64,000 bases of DNA. It comes from Bacteroidota bacterium. Its GTDB lineage: Bacteria > Bacteroidota > Bacteroidia > Bacteroidales > WCHB1-69. Shown here piece by piece: positions 1 to 7,144 of the stretch. The translations under genes and the position numbers were made by a program. The DNA is taken from assembly GCA_017860455.1 (NCBI GenBank), contig JAGDMF010000010.1, forward strand, positions 40,223 through 104,222, read 5' to 3'. Under the pieces are notes generated by a model. It made no database searches and was not told where the DNA came from. It saw only the letters and a program-made list of their open reading frames with translations. Every line of letters starts with the position of its first letter. The stretch's first letter is position 1.

Positions 1-2
1 GA

Positions 3-533
3 ATCGCCCTTAATTATTCTACGGTAAAGCTCACTGCTTCGGATGTTTTTCTGATAATGTTTGACCTTCCACCGGGAAATGAGCGCAATAACTATGCGAT
101 CGAATATCTGAATGCCAAAGAGGAACGCTCCTTTTTTGATTTGTCAGTTAGCCGGTTATTTCATGTGAATTCTGTTCTTAAACCGTTTGTAGAATTGGGA
201 CTTCAGTTTAACTATTTGAAAGTGAAAAGTTTCCAGGCTGTCATTGAGGATCGCCCTTTCGATATGCTCTCTTCTGTTTCATCCAATTATATTCCGGGAC
301 AAACCAATCCTCCCAACTACAGAAACTGGGCAGCTCCTGGCTATGGACTCTCCCTGACAGGTGGACTTAAAATTGTTTTCAATGAATCTTTTTCATTAGA
401 TCCTGCCATTAACTTTTCCATAAGCTCTTTCGGACATTCCGATAATTTATATGGTTTCTTTACCGGTTTTACTTTTAACTATAATCTCATGATTCGCTTA
501 GTTATGAGTGATTTATATTTTAATAAAAAATAA
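3..533 (+). CDS. Outer-membrane beta-barrel-like protein, 5' partial
   Basis: The ORF track starts this gene at the ATG at 57, but the frame stays open to the left edge, so the true start lies outside the window. The visible C-terminal part has alternating hydrophobic and polar residues with aromatic-rich strands (for example VELGLQFNYLKV and FTGFTFNYNLMIRLVM). This pattern fits an outer-membrane beta-barrel. No enzymatic motif is visible. The gene ends 27 bp before the sialidase-like gene and may share its transcript. The barrel call is an inference from strand periodicity; the family is not identified. Confidence 0.55.
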   Translation: MALNYSTVKLTASDVFLIMFDLPPGNERNNYAIEYLNAKEERSFFDLSVSRLFHVNSVLKPFVELGLQFNYLKVKSFQAVIEDRPFDMLSSVSSNYIPGQTNPPNYRNWAAPGYGLSLTGGLKIVFNESFSLDPAINFSISSFGHSDNLYGFFTGFTFNYNLMIRLVMSDLYFNKK

Positions 534-560
534 AATTTTATTTATTTAAAATTACACCTG

Positions 561-1640
561 ATGAAAATTGAATCAAAACTGTTTTTCTATACTACATTTT
601 TGATTTTTTCCATTCTTTTTTGTTTTAATATAAAAATGGAGGCACAACCAATGCCTTATGTTGAAAAAAAGGGTGAATCTTTTATTCTTCCTCTTTCAAA
701 CTCAAAAATGTGCCACGCTTCAACGATCGTGGAACTTTCAAATGGAGATCTTATGGCAGCCTGGTTTCAGGGAAGTTATGAAGGAGCTAATGATGTAAAG
801 ATCTGGGGTTCCTTTTTTCATGAAAATCAATGGAGTGCCCCACAACAATTGGTTGTAGGATTCAACAGAATCGGTACAAATCCTGATTTTTCCGACACAT
901 TAGCTTGCTGGAATCCTGTTTTATTCAAATCTCCGGATAACATCATCTTTCTGTACTACAAAGTGGGAAAATCTCCCCGGGAATGGTGGGGTGAATATAT
1001 TTCTTCAACAGATAATGGAAAAACCTGGAGTTCTCCGAATTTATGCAATCCTTCATTAGGACCTGTTAAAAACAAACCACTTATCACCTCTACCGGAACA
1101 TGGTTGTTTCCAACCAGTACTGAAACTCTGGAAGACTGGAATGTTTTTATTGAACGATCAACAAACGAGGGTAAAACCTGGAGAACCATAGCCATTGATA
1201 GCGTGAACCCAGCAAAAGTGATTCAGCCTACCCTGCTTCAATATCCGGATGGTTCAATCCATGCCTTTTGTAGAAGCAATCAGAATTGTGTTATGGAGTC
1301 GGTTTCAAAAAATGATGGAAAAACCTGGTCTCCATTGAGTAAAACCAATTTAGTGAATCCCAATTCCGGAATTGATGCCATTGTCCAAAAAAATGGGGTT
1401 ATCTATCTGGTTTATAATCCTATGGAAAGTGGAAAAGAGTGGGTCAATGGTCGCAATGTTCTGACAATTGCCATCTCTTTTGACGGAAAAGAGTGGTTTG
1501 ACGTTTATCATTTAGAAAAAGAAGAAAACGGTGAATTTAGTTATCCGGCTATTATTCAAACTTCAGATGGATTAATCCATATCACTTACACCTATAACCG
1601 AAAAAACATAAAACATATCATATTCAAAAGTAACTTTTAA
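561..1640 (+). CDS. Secreted sialidase-like BNR-repeat glycosidase
   Basis: A 359-residue protein with an N-terminal hydrophobic signal segment (about residues 7-28). Three Asp-box (BNR) motifs of the S-x-D/N-x-G-x-T-W type are visible: SSTDNGKTW near residue 150, RSTNEGKTW near 200 and KNDGKTW near 250. Asp boxes mark six-bladed beta-propeller sialidases. An early CHASTIVELSNGDLMAAWF block is typical of the predicted-neuraminidase branch (BNR_2, COG4409-like). The expected role is hydrolysis of terminal sugars outside the cytoplasm. Substrate specificity cannot be read from the sequence, and some members of this branch act on glycans other than sialic acid. The start is the ATG giving a clean signal peptide. 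Confidence 0.8.
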   Translation: MKIESKLFFYTTFLIFSILFCFNIKMEAQPMPYVEKKGESFILPLSNSKMCHASTIVELSNGDLMAAWFQGSYEGANDVKIWGSFFHENQWSAPQQLVVGFNRIGTNPDFSDTLACWNPVLFKSPDNIIFLYYKVGKSPREWWGEYISSTDNGKTWSSPNLCNPSLGPVKNKPLITSTGTWLFPTSTETLEDWNVFIERSTNEGKTWRTIAIDSVNPAKVIQPTLLQYPDGSIHAFCRSNQNCVMESVSKNDGKTWSPLSKTNLVNPNSGIDAIVQKNGVIYLVYNPMESGKEWVNGRNVLTIAISFDGKEWFDVYHLEKEENGEFSYPAIIQTSDGLIHITYTYNRKNIKHIIFKSNF

Positions 1641-1651
1641 AACAAAATAGT

Positions 1652-2575
1652 ATGAAACAAGGACCAGTAGCCGCAATATTAGGCTTAACACTACTCTCTT
1701 TTCCTTTAATGTATCTCTTTTTAGGCACACCTCTCGGTGAAACGGAATTAAACGCTTTAAAACCCCTTTTATGGGTCTTAGGAGCCTCTATTCTTTTAAC
1801 GTTCATCGTTGGTGAACTTACCCGTAATAATAGCCAGGTGGACAAAATATGGAGTATTTTGCCATTGGTTTACGCATGGATTGTAACCTACTATGGTGAT
1901 TTTTCAACCCGATTGGTTGTAATGAGCATTTTGGTCACAATTTGGGGATTAAGATTGAGTATAAATTTCGGATTAAAAGGCGCCTATCAATGGAAATTCT
2001 GGGGTGGTGAAGAAGATTACCGATGGAAATATTTAAGAACTCAACCGGAGTTTCAGGCCAAATGGAAATGGAGTTTGTTTAATTTCGGATTTATCTGTGG
2101 ATATCAGAATCTCCTCATTTTCTTATTTACCATGCCCATCATGATTGCATTACAATTCAATAGTGAGCCATTTGGAACTTTAGATCTCATTTTTGCGATA
2201 CTTATGTTCTTTTTTATCCTTTACGAAACGATTGCTGACATTCAACAATTTCGTTTTCAAACCGCAAAACATGCATTACTCAAACAAGGTTTACCTTTAG
2301 ATGAAAAATACAGCAAGGGATTCTTAGACAGAGGATTATGGAAATACAGCCGCCATCCCAACTACTTTGCCGAGCAAGCGATCTGGTTCATGTTTTACGG
2401 ATTCAGTATCGCTGCAAGTGGACAATGGTTTAACTGGAGTATCGCAGGATCAATCTTATTAATCGCTTTATTTTTAGGCAGTTCCAACTTTAGCGAACAC
2501 ATCAGTGCCTCCAAATATCCCGAATACAAAAACTACCAAAAAAAAGTATCCAGGTTTATTCCATTTCTAAAATAG
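1652..2575 (+). CDS. DUF1295 family membrane protein (steroid 5-alpha-reductase-like)
   Basis: A 307-residue polytopic membrane protein with about seven hydrophobic segments. Near the C-terminus it carries KYSRHPNYFAEQ, the SRHPNY signature of the DUF1295 / 3-oxo-5-alpha-steroid 4-dehydrogenase-like superfamily. Relatives bind NAD(P)H and reduce lipid-like substrates, or belong to related methyltransferase folds; the bacterial substrate is usually unknown. It starts 11 bp after the sialidase-like gene and is probably co-transcribed with it, though no functional link is evident. Length is normal for the family. Confidence 0.85.
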   Translation: MKQGPVAAILGLTLLSFPLMYLFLGTPLGETELNALKPLLWVLGASILLTFIVGELTRNNSQVDKIWSILPLVYAWIVTYYGDFSTRLVVMSILVTIWGLRLSINFGLKGAYQWKFWGGEEDYRWKYLRTQPEFQAKWKWSLFNFGFICGYQNLLIFLFTMPIMIALQFNSEPFGTLDLIFAILMFFFILYETIADIQQFRFQTAKHALLKQGLPLDEKYSKGFLDRGLWKYSRHPNYFAEQAIWFMFYGFSIAASGQWFNWSIAGSILLIALFLGSSNFSEHISASKYPEYKNYQKKVSRFIPFLK

Positions 2576-2606
2576 GCAAAGGGCGAAAGGCAAAGGGCGA
2601 ATTTTG

Positions 2607-2623
2607 GGTTTTGGTTATTAGTT
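2607..2623. repeat. Left copy of a 17-bp inverted repeat flanking a gene
   Basis: GGTTTTGGTTATTAGTT here is the exact reverse complement of AACTAATAACCAAAACC at 3547-3563. The pair brackets the exported-protein gene at 2720-3403 and the 14-bp tandem array. Just upstream is GGCAAAGGGCGAA-type text that reappears at 60,205-60,230. Confidence 0.8.
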
Positions 2624-2624
2624 C

Positions 2625-2722
2625 TTACTTTTTACCTATTACTTTTTACCTATTACTTTTTACCTATTACTTTTTACCTATTACTTTTTACCTATTACTT
2701 TTTACCTATTACTTTTTACCTA
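2625..2722. repeat. Seven exact tandem copies of a 14-bp unit
   Basis: The unit TTACTTTTTACCTA is repeated seven times without a mismatch (7 x 14 = 98 bp), directly after the DUF1295 gene. The last three bases of the seventh unit are the stop codon of the minus-strand gene that follows. The plus-strand ORF 2611-2826 is this repeat read through and is not a gene. Perfect copies suggest recent slippage or selection; copy number probably varies between strains. Confidence 0.95.
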
Positions 2723-3403
2723 TTTTCTGTTCACCAAACTTCCTGTCCAATCCGATTCGTTGTACTCAATTCTTTTTGTCCAGTTCCCTAGGGAATCCCA
2801 TTCTAAATACACCACTTTATAAATAGTAAATGGATCATTTTTAAGATTTCTTGATTTGATGATGGTATCAAAACCGTTGGAATCAAATTCAAATAGTTGC
2901 TCATAATATGATGAGCCTAGTTTCGATTCCCACTTTGACCATACAATCTTCGAGTTTTCCCATTTTTCTTCCGTTTTTGAATGGTATCCTAATACAGGGG
3001 CATAGTTTTTAGTATAAAGGATATTGTTTTTGTACTTTGAAATTTTTGTTTCCAATTCAATCACCCCTTTCATCGTATAAGTTGAGGAAAACATTTGGCT
3101 TGTTTTACTTGTTTTGAAATAAAACCTTTTACCAAAAAAAATAGTGTCCATTTTTGCAAATAATGTAGAATCCAATTCTAATAAAGGGCTGAAATAGAAA
3201 TATTTGGTTATTCCATTAAATCGGTTCGTATCTATGGTGTAATTCAATAAGGAATCCACATGGATGGCTTGACTTTTTTCAATCATAAGTTTCACATTTC
3301 CTTTTAAATAAAACGTTTGCGTATTATAAACCGGGAAGGTTTCGATTTTCTTACTGCTACACAACAACGTAACTAAACAGATTACAAAAAACAGGTGTTT
3401 CAT
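2720..3403 (-). CDS. Exported protein of unknown function
   Basis: A 227-residue protein with an N-terminal hydrophobic segment ending near LLCSSKK. The cysteine could be a lipid-attachment site, but the preceding residues (TLLC) fit the lipobox poorly. The C-terminal third contains YLEWDSLGNWTKRIEYN, a D-x-x-G-N-W pattern found in many exported Bacteroidota proteins of unknown role. The stop codon coincides with the end of the 14-bp tandem array, so the C-terminus may have been set by that repeat. A TAnnTTTG-type box lies about 45 bp upstream. I do not recognise the family. Confidence 0.6.
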   Translation of the reverse strand: MKHLFFVICLVTLLCSSKKIETFPVYNTQTFYLKGNVKLMIEKSQAIHVDSLLNYTIDTNRFNGITKYFYFSPLLELDSTLFAKMDTIFFGKRFYFKTSKTSQMFSSTYTMKGVIELETKISKYKNNILYTKNYAPVLGYHSKTEEKWENSKIVWSKWESKLGSSYYEQLFEFDSNGFDTIIKSRNLKNDPFTIYKVVYLEWDSLGNWTKRIEYNESDWTGSLVNRK

Positions 3404-3446
3404 AAGGATACTATTTTATTTCTTGAATATTTGAATTAATGAAAGA

Positions 3447-3454
3447 CAAAAGTA
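3447..3454 (-). promoter_or_regulatory. Putative -7 element for the 2720-3403 gene
   Basis: The minus strand reads TACTTTTG, matching the Bacteroidota -7 consensus TAnnTTTG, about 45 bp upstream of the ATG. No -33 TTG was found at a proper distance. Confidence 0.45.
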
Positions 3455-3546
3455 ATCATTTTTTTAATAAAACCTAAGAAATGTAAATTAGCAAATTTGT
3501 GAATTTGTGAATAAGCAAATTTAAAATTTGGTTTTTGGGTTTAAAA

Positions 3547-3563
3547 AACTAATAACCAAAACC
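3547..3563. repeat. Right copy of the 17-bp inverted repeat
   Basis: AACTAATAACCAAAACC is the reverse complement of 2607-2623. It lies in simple AT-rich intergenic sequence immediately before the GC-rich element. Confidence 0.8.
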
Positions 3564-3579
3564 TTATAGCTAATAACTT

Positions 3580-3830
3580 TTTGGGCATTCCGGCAGCAGC
3601 CGACCCACACTCCTACCCTGCTGCCGTCGGGCTCCGGTCTAATGCTGATAGCTGAGAGTTCGCTGCGTTAGGGCGGAGCCGAGAAAGCCCGCAAAGCAAA
3701 AAGCCGCTATGATGCAGGGAGTAAAAGAGCGAGCTTGTGAGCTCCTTTTACGACCATGCAGTCATACGGCTGTTTGGTGCGGACTTGAAGGCGGAGACCG
3801 ACGGCGAGCTTGCGAGCCGGAACGCCCAAA
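3580..3830. repeat. GC-rich palindromic element with terminal inverted repeats
   Basis: A 251-bp block, clearly GC-rich in AT-rich surroundings, is bounded by 15-bp inverted repeats: TTTGGGCATTCCGGC on the left and GCCGGAACGCCCAAA on the right, with one mismatch. Inside, AGCCGCTATGATGCA pairs closely with TGCAGTCATACGGCT, GTAAAAGAGC pairs with GCTCCTTTTAC, and GCCGTCGG pairs with CCGACGGC, so almost the whole element can fold into one nested hairpin. A GCGAGCTTGxGAGC motif occurs twice, near 3732 and 3804. No ORF is present. It resembles a MITE-like or structured-RNA intergenic repeat; family unknown. Confidence 0.8.
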
Positions 3831-3869
3831 TAGTGAATAGTGAAGAGTGAATAATGAATAGTGAATAAC
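3831..3869. repeat. Simple GAATAGT-type degenerate repeat
   Basis: Degenerate tandem copies of a TAGTGAA/GAATAAT unit lie between the GC-rich element and the stop codon of the next gene. Related text in the opposite orientation (ATTCATT repeats) occurs at about 60,279-60,303. Confidence 0.6.
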
Positions 3870-4775
3870 TTATTTCTTAATCACTTTCTTAGCAACAGTT
3901 CCTTCTGGCGTTGTTACTTTTACAAAGTAGGTTCCTGAAGCATAAGGTTCAATATTGATGCTGTTTTCTGTTCCGGAATAGATCTTTTGTCCTACAATAT
4001 TAAACATTTCAATCCATTGGATATTATCTCCTGTAATATGAATTGTTTGAGTAGCAGGATTTGGATAGATTTTGAAACTTTCTGTGTTTTCAGTAACAGC
4101 TACATCATCCATTCTTAATTTAAAATTGTCAACATAGTAAGTCCCATTAGTTAAATCAGGTGGTGCAGCAGAAAAAAAGTTAACACCTCCTAATTGAACT
4201 AAACCTGTTGTATCATTTGCCTGATAATGATATGGCCATGTATGAATCTGATTATTGTTAATCTCCATTTTAGCTTCATCTTCAGTTAAATCAATTTTAA
4301 TATACATGTGAAAAAACTGATTAGAAGGATAAGTAAAGGAAATTTCTCCATCTGCAGCTTTTCCAACTTTCAGATACCCTGTTCCGGTATTGGAAAAATA
4401 GCATTCTAAGGCCCATTCAGAGCTTGTTCCGGCAAAGTTGTGCAATACATTAAAATAAGCTCCGGTGCCGGTAGAGGGCACATAATAGTCAAATTCGATC
4501 ACATATTCACCTGTTGTGAAATTGGCAATCGGGAAAACGCAATCATTTCCGGATACAATCTTTAATGAATTGGATGGAGATGCTGCTTGTTCCGCTGAAA
4601 TAGTCGCATCTTCTGATCCACCCGGGGCGGCACTCCAAGTCGTGAAATTCGTGTTCACGACAGCAATCTTGTCTCCGGCTGTATAGGTATCAAAATTTTC
4701 CTGAAAAATAATGGTTTGGGCTTGCATTGCGACACACGCAAAGAGCATACCCGTAAAGAGTAAGATTTTTTTCAT
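3870..4775 (-). CDS. T9SS-secreted lectin-like domain protein
   Basis: A 301-residue protein with a signal peptide (about residues 1-19, ending MQAQ). A central beta-rich region (about 22-215) begins FQENFDTYTAG and resembles the jelly-roll modules seen in many T9SS cargo proteins. The C-terminus (about 225-301) is a T9SS type A sorting domain with FKIYPNPA, a Gly-rich turn and FVKVTTPEGTVAKKVIKK. The protein should be exported by the Sec pathway, then moved through the outer membrane by T9SS and released or attached. The ligand is unknown. The gene has its own promoter (4803-4831) and appears monocistronic. Confidence 0.85.
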   Translation of the reverse strand: MKKILLFTGMLFACVAMQAQTIIFQENFDTYTAGDKIAVVNTNFTTWSAAPGGSEDATISAEQAASPSNSLKIVSGNDCVFPIANFTTGEYVIEFDYYVPSTGTGAYFNVLHNFAGTSSEWALECYFSNTGTGYLKVGKAADGEISFTYPSNQFFHMYIKIDLTEDEAKMEINNNQIHTWPYHYQANDTTGLVQLGGVNFFSAAPPDLTNGTYYVDNFKLRMDDVAVTENTESFKIYPNPATQTIHITGDNIQWIEMFNIVGQKIYSGTENSINIEPYASGTYFVKVTTPEGTVAKKVIKK

Positions 4776-4802
4776 AGCCTTGTTTTTTTAATTAATAACG
4801 CC

Positions 4803-4831
4803 CAAATTTACAACAATTTTTTAAAAAACAA
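4803..4831 (-). promoter_or_regulatory. Promoter of the T9SS lectin-like gene
   Basis: On the minus strand the -7 element TAAATTTG (4803-4810) is preceded by a -33 TTG (4829-4831) with an 18-nt spacer. Both parts and the spacing match the Bacteroidota consensus. The predicted leader is only about 20 nt. Confidence 0.7.
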
Positions 4832-4854
4832 TGGCTTTTTAATTTTTTTTAATA

Positions 4855-4885
4855 AAAAAGGCACATTTGATAAAATGCGCCTTTT
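4855..4885 (-). terminator. Rho-independent terminator of the EF-G paralog gene
   Basis: AAAGGCACATTT and AAATGCGCCTTT form a 12-bp stem with one mismatch and a 4-nt loop. In the minus-strand direction it is followed by a T-rich run. It lies just downstream of the EF-G paralog stop at 4914. Confidence 0.75.
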
Positions 4886-4913
4886 CTGATATGTTGAAAA
4901 TTTAAACGTAAGA

Positions 4914-7043
4914 CTATTCGTCTTCTTTGTTTTCTTCTTCGTATTTTTTGATAATTTCGCTTTGAACATCTGCTGGAACTTGTTGATATTCAGCAAATTT
5001 CATTCCGTAAGAAGCACGTCCAGATGTGATAGAACTTAGTGTTGTAGAATATTTATTCATTTCTGCTAATGGTATTTTAGCACGAATGATTTGGAATTCT
5101 CCTTCACTGTCCATTCCCATTACCACCCCTCTACGTCCCTGAAGGTCAGTCATAACATCACCCATTCTGTCAGAAGGTACGAATACTTCCACATCATAAA
5201 TAGGTTCCAAAATTTTAGGACCTGCATTTTTGAATGCTTCACGGAAAGCCTGACGACCGGCTAATTTGAAAGCCAACTCATTAGAGTCAACAGGGTGCAT
5301 TTTTCCATCATAAATGTTGATCACGATATCACGTGCATAAGAACCTGTAAGTGGACCCTCTTCAATTCTTTCATTGATCCCTTTTAAAATAGCTGGTAAA
5401 AATCTGGCATCAATAGCACCTCCAACGATACAGTTATTGAAAATCAATTTTCCGCCCCATGGTAAATCATAGGTATCAGTTCCACGAATCGGATATTTGG
5501 TTTGATTTGACATTCCTTCATAATAAGGTTCTACAAGCATGTGAACTTCACCGAATTGTCCGGCTCCACCTGATTGTTTTTTATGACGATACATCGCTTC
5601 AGCAGATTTTGTGATGGTTTCACGATAAGGAATTTTTGGAGCATAATACTCAATTTCTACCTTATTCAACTTTTCAATGATCCATTTAACGATATTCAAG
5701 TGTTGTTCCCCTTGTCCGGAGATGATCACTTGTTTTAACTCTTTAGATTGTTCTGAAAGGAAAGTTAGGTCCGTTTTGCGGAATTCGTTTAAAATAGCAC
5801 CTAATTTTTCATCATCAGAGCTGTTTTTAGCTTTTACTGCAGTACGGAATTTTGGTTCAGGATATTCGGTAGGTACAATCATTTCATCACCTGATTTAAC
5901 TAAGGTGTGAGAAGATTGAGTTCCTTTTAATTTGATAGTAGCTACGATATCACCGGCAACAGCTTTTTCCACTTTCTCTCTGTTTTTTCCTGCTACACAA
6001 AGAAGTGAAGTTAATCTTTCCTTTGAATTGGTTTTATTGTTCACCATATCCATAGCTTCTGTAATCTCACCGCCATAAATTTTCATGATGGAAAGTTCTC
6101 CAATGTGTTGTTCTATAGATGTTTTGAACACATAAGCAGTTGGAGTATCAGTTGTTTTACAAGCTAATGTTTTTCCGGAAATTGTTTGTACTCCAGCCAT
6201 TTCATCAGGTGCTGGACAACTTGATTTGATGATATCCATAACTCTGGTAACACCTTGATCTGTTTTTGCAGCTACACATAAAACTGGGAAAGTTCCACGG
6301 TTGATGATTCCTAATTTTAATCCTCTGGCCATCTCCTCTTCTGTAAGTGTTCCCTCTTCAAAGAATTTGTCCATTAGCGCTTCATCATTTTCAGCAGCAG
6401 CTTCAACTAATGCATTGTACATCTCTTCTGCTTTATCTTTTTCAGAAGCAGGGATATCTTCAACGATAGCTTTTCCACCCCCAACAGGGAATTTTAAAAG
6501 TTTCATCTGAAGTAAATCGATTACACTGTCAAAACCTATACCAGCGTTTATCGGATATTGGAATGGCATTACACTGTTTCCAAAAAAATGTTTTAATTGT
6601 CTGATTGTTTCATCAAAATTTGCTTTTTCATGATCCAATTCATTAACAACGAAAAATACAGGAACATTCATTCTTTTAGTCCATCTCCATTGAATTTCAG
6701 CACCAACGTCCACCCCATTTTGAGCGTTGATAACCATCATTGCTGTATCAGCAACTCTTAATGAACCTACAACTTCACCAATAAAGTCATCAAAACCTGG
6801 ACAATCAATCATATTGATTTTACAACCATCGTGTTCAGCATACATTACTGTAGCCTGGATAGATTGTTGTCTTTCTAATTCTACATCACGATAATCTGAA
6901 ATGGTATTTTTATCTTCAACAGTTCCTCTTCTGCTAATTACTCCGCCATGAAAAGCCATAGCTTCGGCAAGGGTCGTTTTTCCAACACGGTTACCACCGA
7001 TAAGGGCGACATTTCTAATTTCTTTGGTTTGATAAACTTTCAT
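4914..7043 (-). CDS. Elongation factor G paralog with degenerate GTPase motifs
   Basis: A 709-residue, full-length EF-G-like protein with a GTPase domain (about 1-270), domain II (about 300-390), and domains III-V (to about 695). The P-loop GGNRVGKT is intact. Switch I reads ELERQQSIQAT in place of the usual ERGITI. The G3 motif is DCPGFDDF rather than DTPGHVDF, so the catalytic histidine is Phe. G4 is NELD instead of NKxD. These changes mark the EF-G2-type paralogs rather than the housekeeping factor. A Bacteroides EF-G2 was reported to support translation without GTP hydrolysis under starvation, while Thermus EF-G-2, with Tyr at this position, was reported as a ribosome-dependent GTPase. 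Activity here is therefore open. The gene has its own promoter-like box and terminator. Confidence 0.9.
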   Translation of the reverse strand: MKVYQTKEIRNVALIGGNRVGKTTLAEAMAFHGGVISRRGTVEDKNTISDYRDVELERQQSIQATVMYAEHDGCKINMIDCPGFDDFIGEVVGSLRVADTAMMVINAQNGVDVGAEIQWRWTKRMNVPVFFVVNELDHEKANFDETIRQLKHFFGNSVMPFQYPINAGIGFDSVIDLLQMKLLKFPVGGGKAIVEDIPASEKDKAEEMYNALVEAAAENDEALMDKFFEEGTLTEEEMARGLKLGIINRGTFPVLCVAAKTDQGVTRVMDIIKSSCPAPDEMAGVQTISGKTLACKTTDTPTAYVFKTSIEQHIGELSIMKIYGGEITEAMDMVNNKTNSKERLTSLLCVAGKNREKVEKAVAGDIVATIKLKGTQSSHTLVKSGDEMIVPTEYPEPKFRTAVKAKNSSDDEKLGAILNEFRKTDLTFLSEQSKELKQVIISGQGEQHLNIVKWIIEKLNKVEIEYYAPKIPYRETITKSAEAMYRHKKQSGGAGQFGEVHMLVEPYYEGMSNQTKYPIRGTDTYDLPWGGKLIFNNCIVGGAIDARFLPAILKGINERIEEGPLTGSYARDIVINIYDGKMHPVDSNELAFKLAGRQAFREAFKNAGPKILEPIYDVEVFVPSDRMGDVMTDLQGRRGVVMGMDSEGEFQIIRAKIPLAEMNKYSTTLSSITSGRASYGMKFAEYQQVPADVQSEIIKKYEEENKEDE

Positions 7044-7098
7044 TGTGGTCTTAAATTATTATTAAATCTTAATTTTTTTATATTTTAATTTGAGGGCG

Positions 7099-7106
7099 CA
7101 AATATA
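7099..7106 (-). promoter_or_regulatory. Putative -7 element for the EF-G paralog
   Basis: The minus strand reads TATATTTG, a TAnnTTTG match about 55 bp upstream of the ATG. No consensus -33 TTG at 17-23 nt is evident, which could fit activator-dependent expression. Confidence 0.5.
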
Positions 7107-7144
7107 GTGAAAAAATCGTTTGGTTTGGCTCCGAATTTGTGTGA

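Noticed and set aside
2611-2826. 71-residue plus-strand ORF
   Set aside because: It is the 14-bp tandem repeat translated through (repeating FYLLLFTYYFLP) plus antisense of the gene at 2720-3403.
3506-3514. DnaA box-like TGTGAATAA
   Set aside because: It lies in low-complexity AAATTTGTGAAT repeat text; its presence shows such 9-mers arise by chance here and weakens DnaA-box arguments elsewhere.
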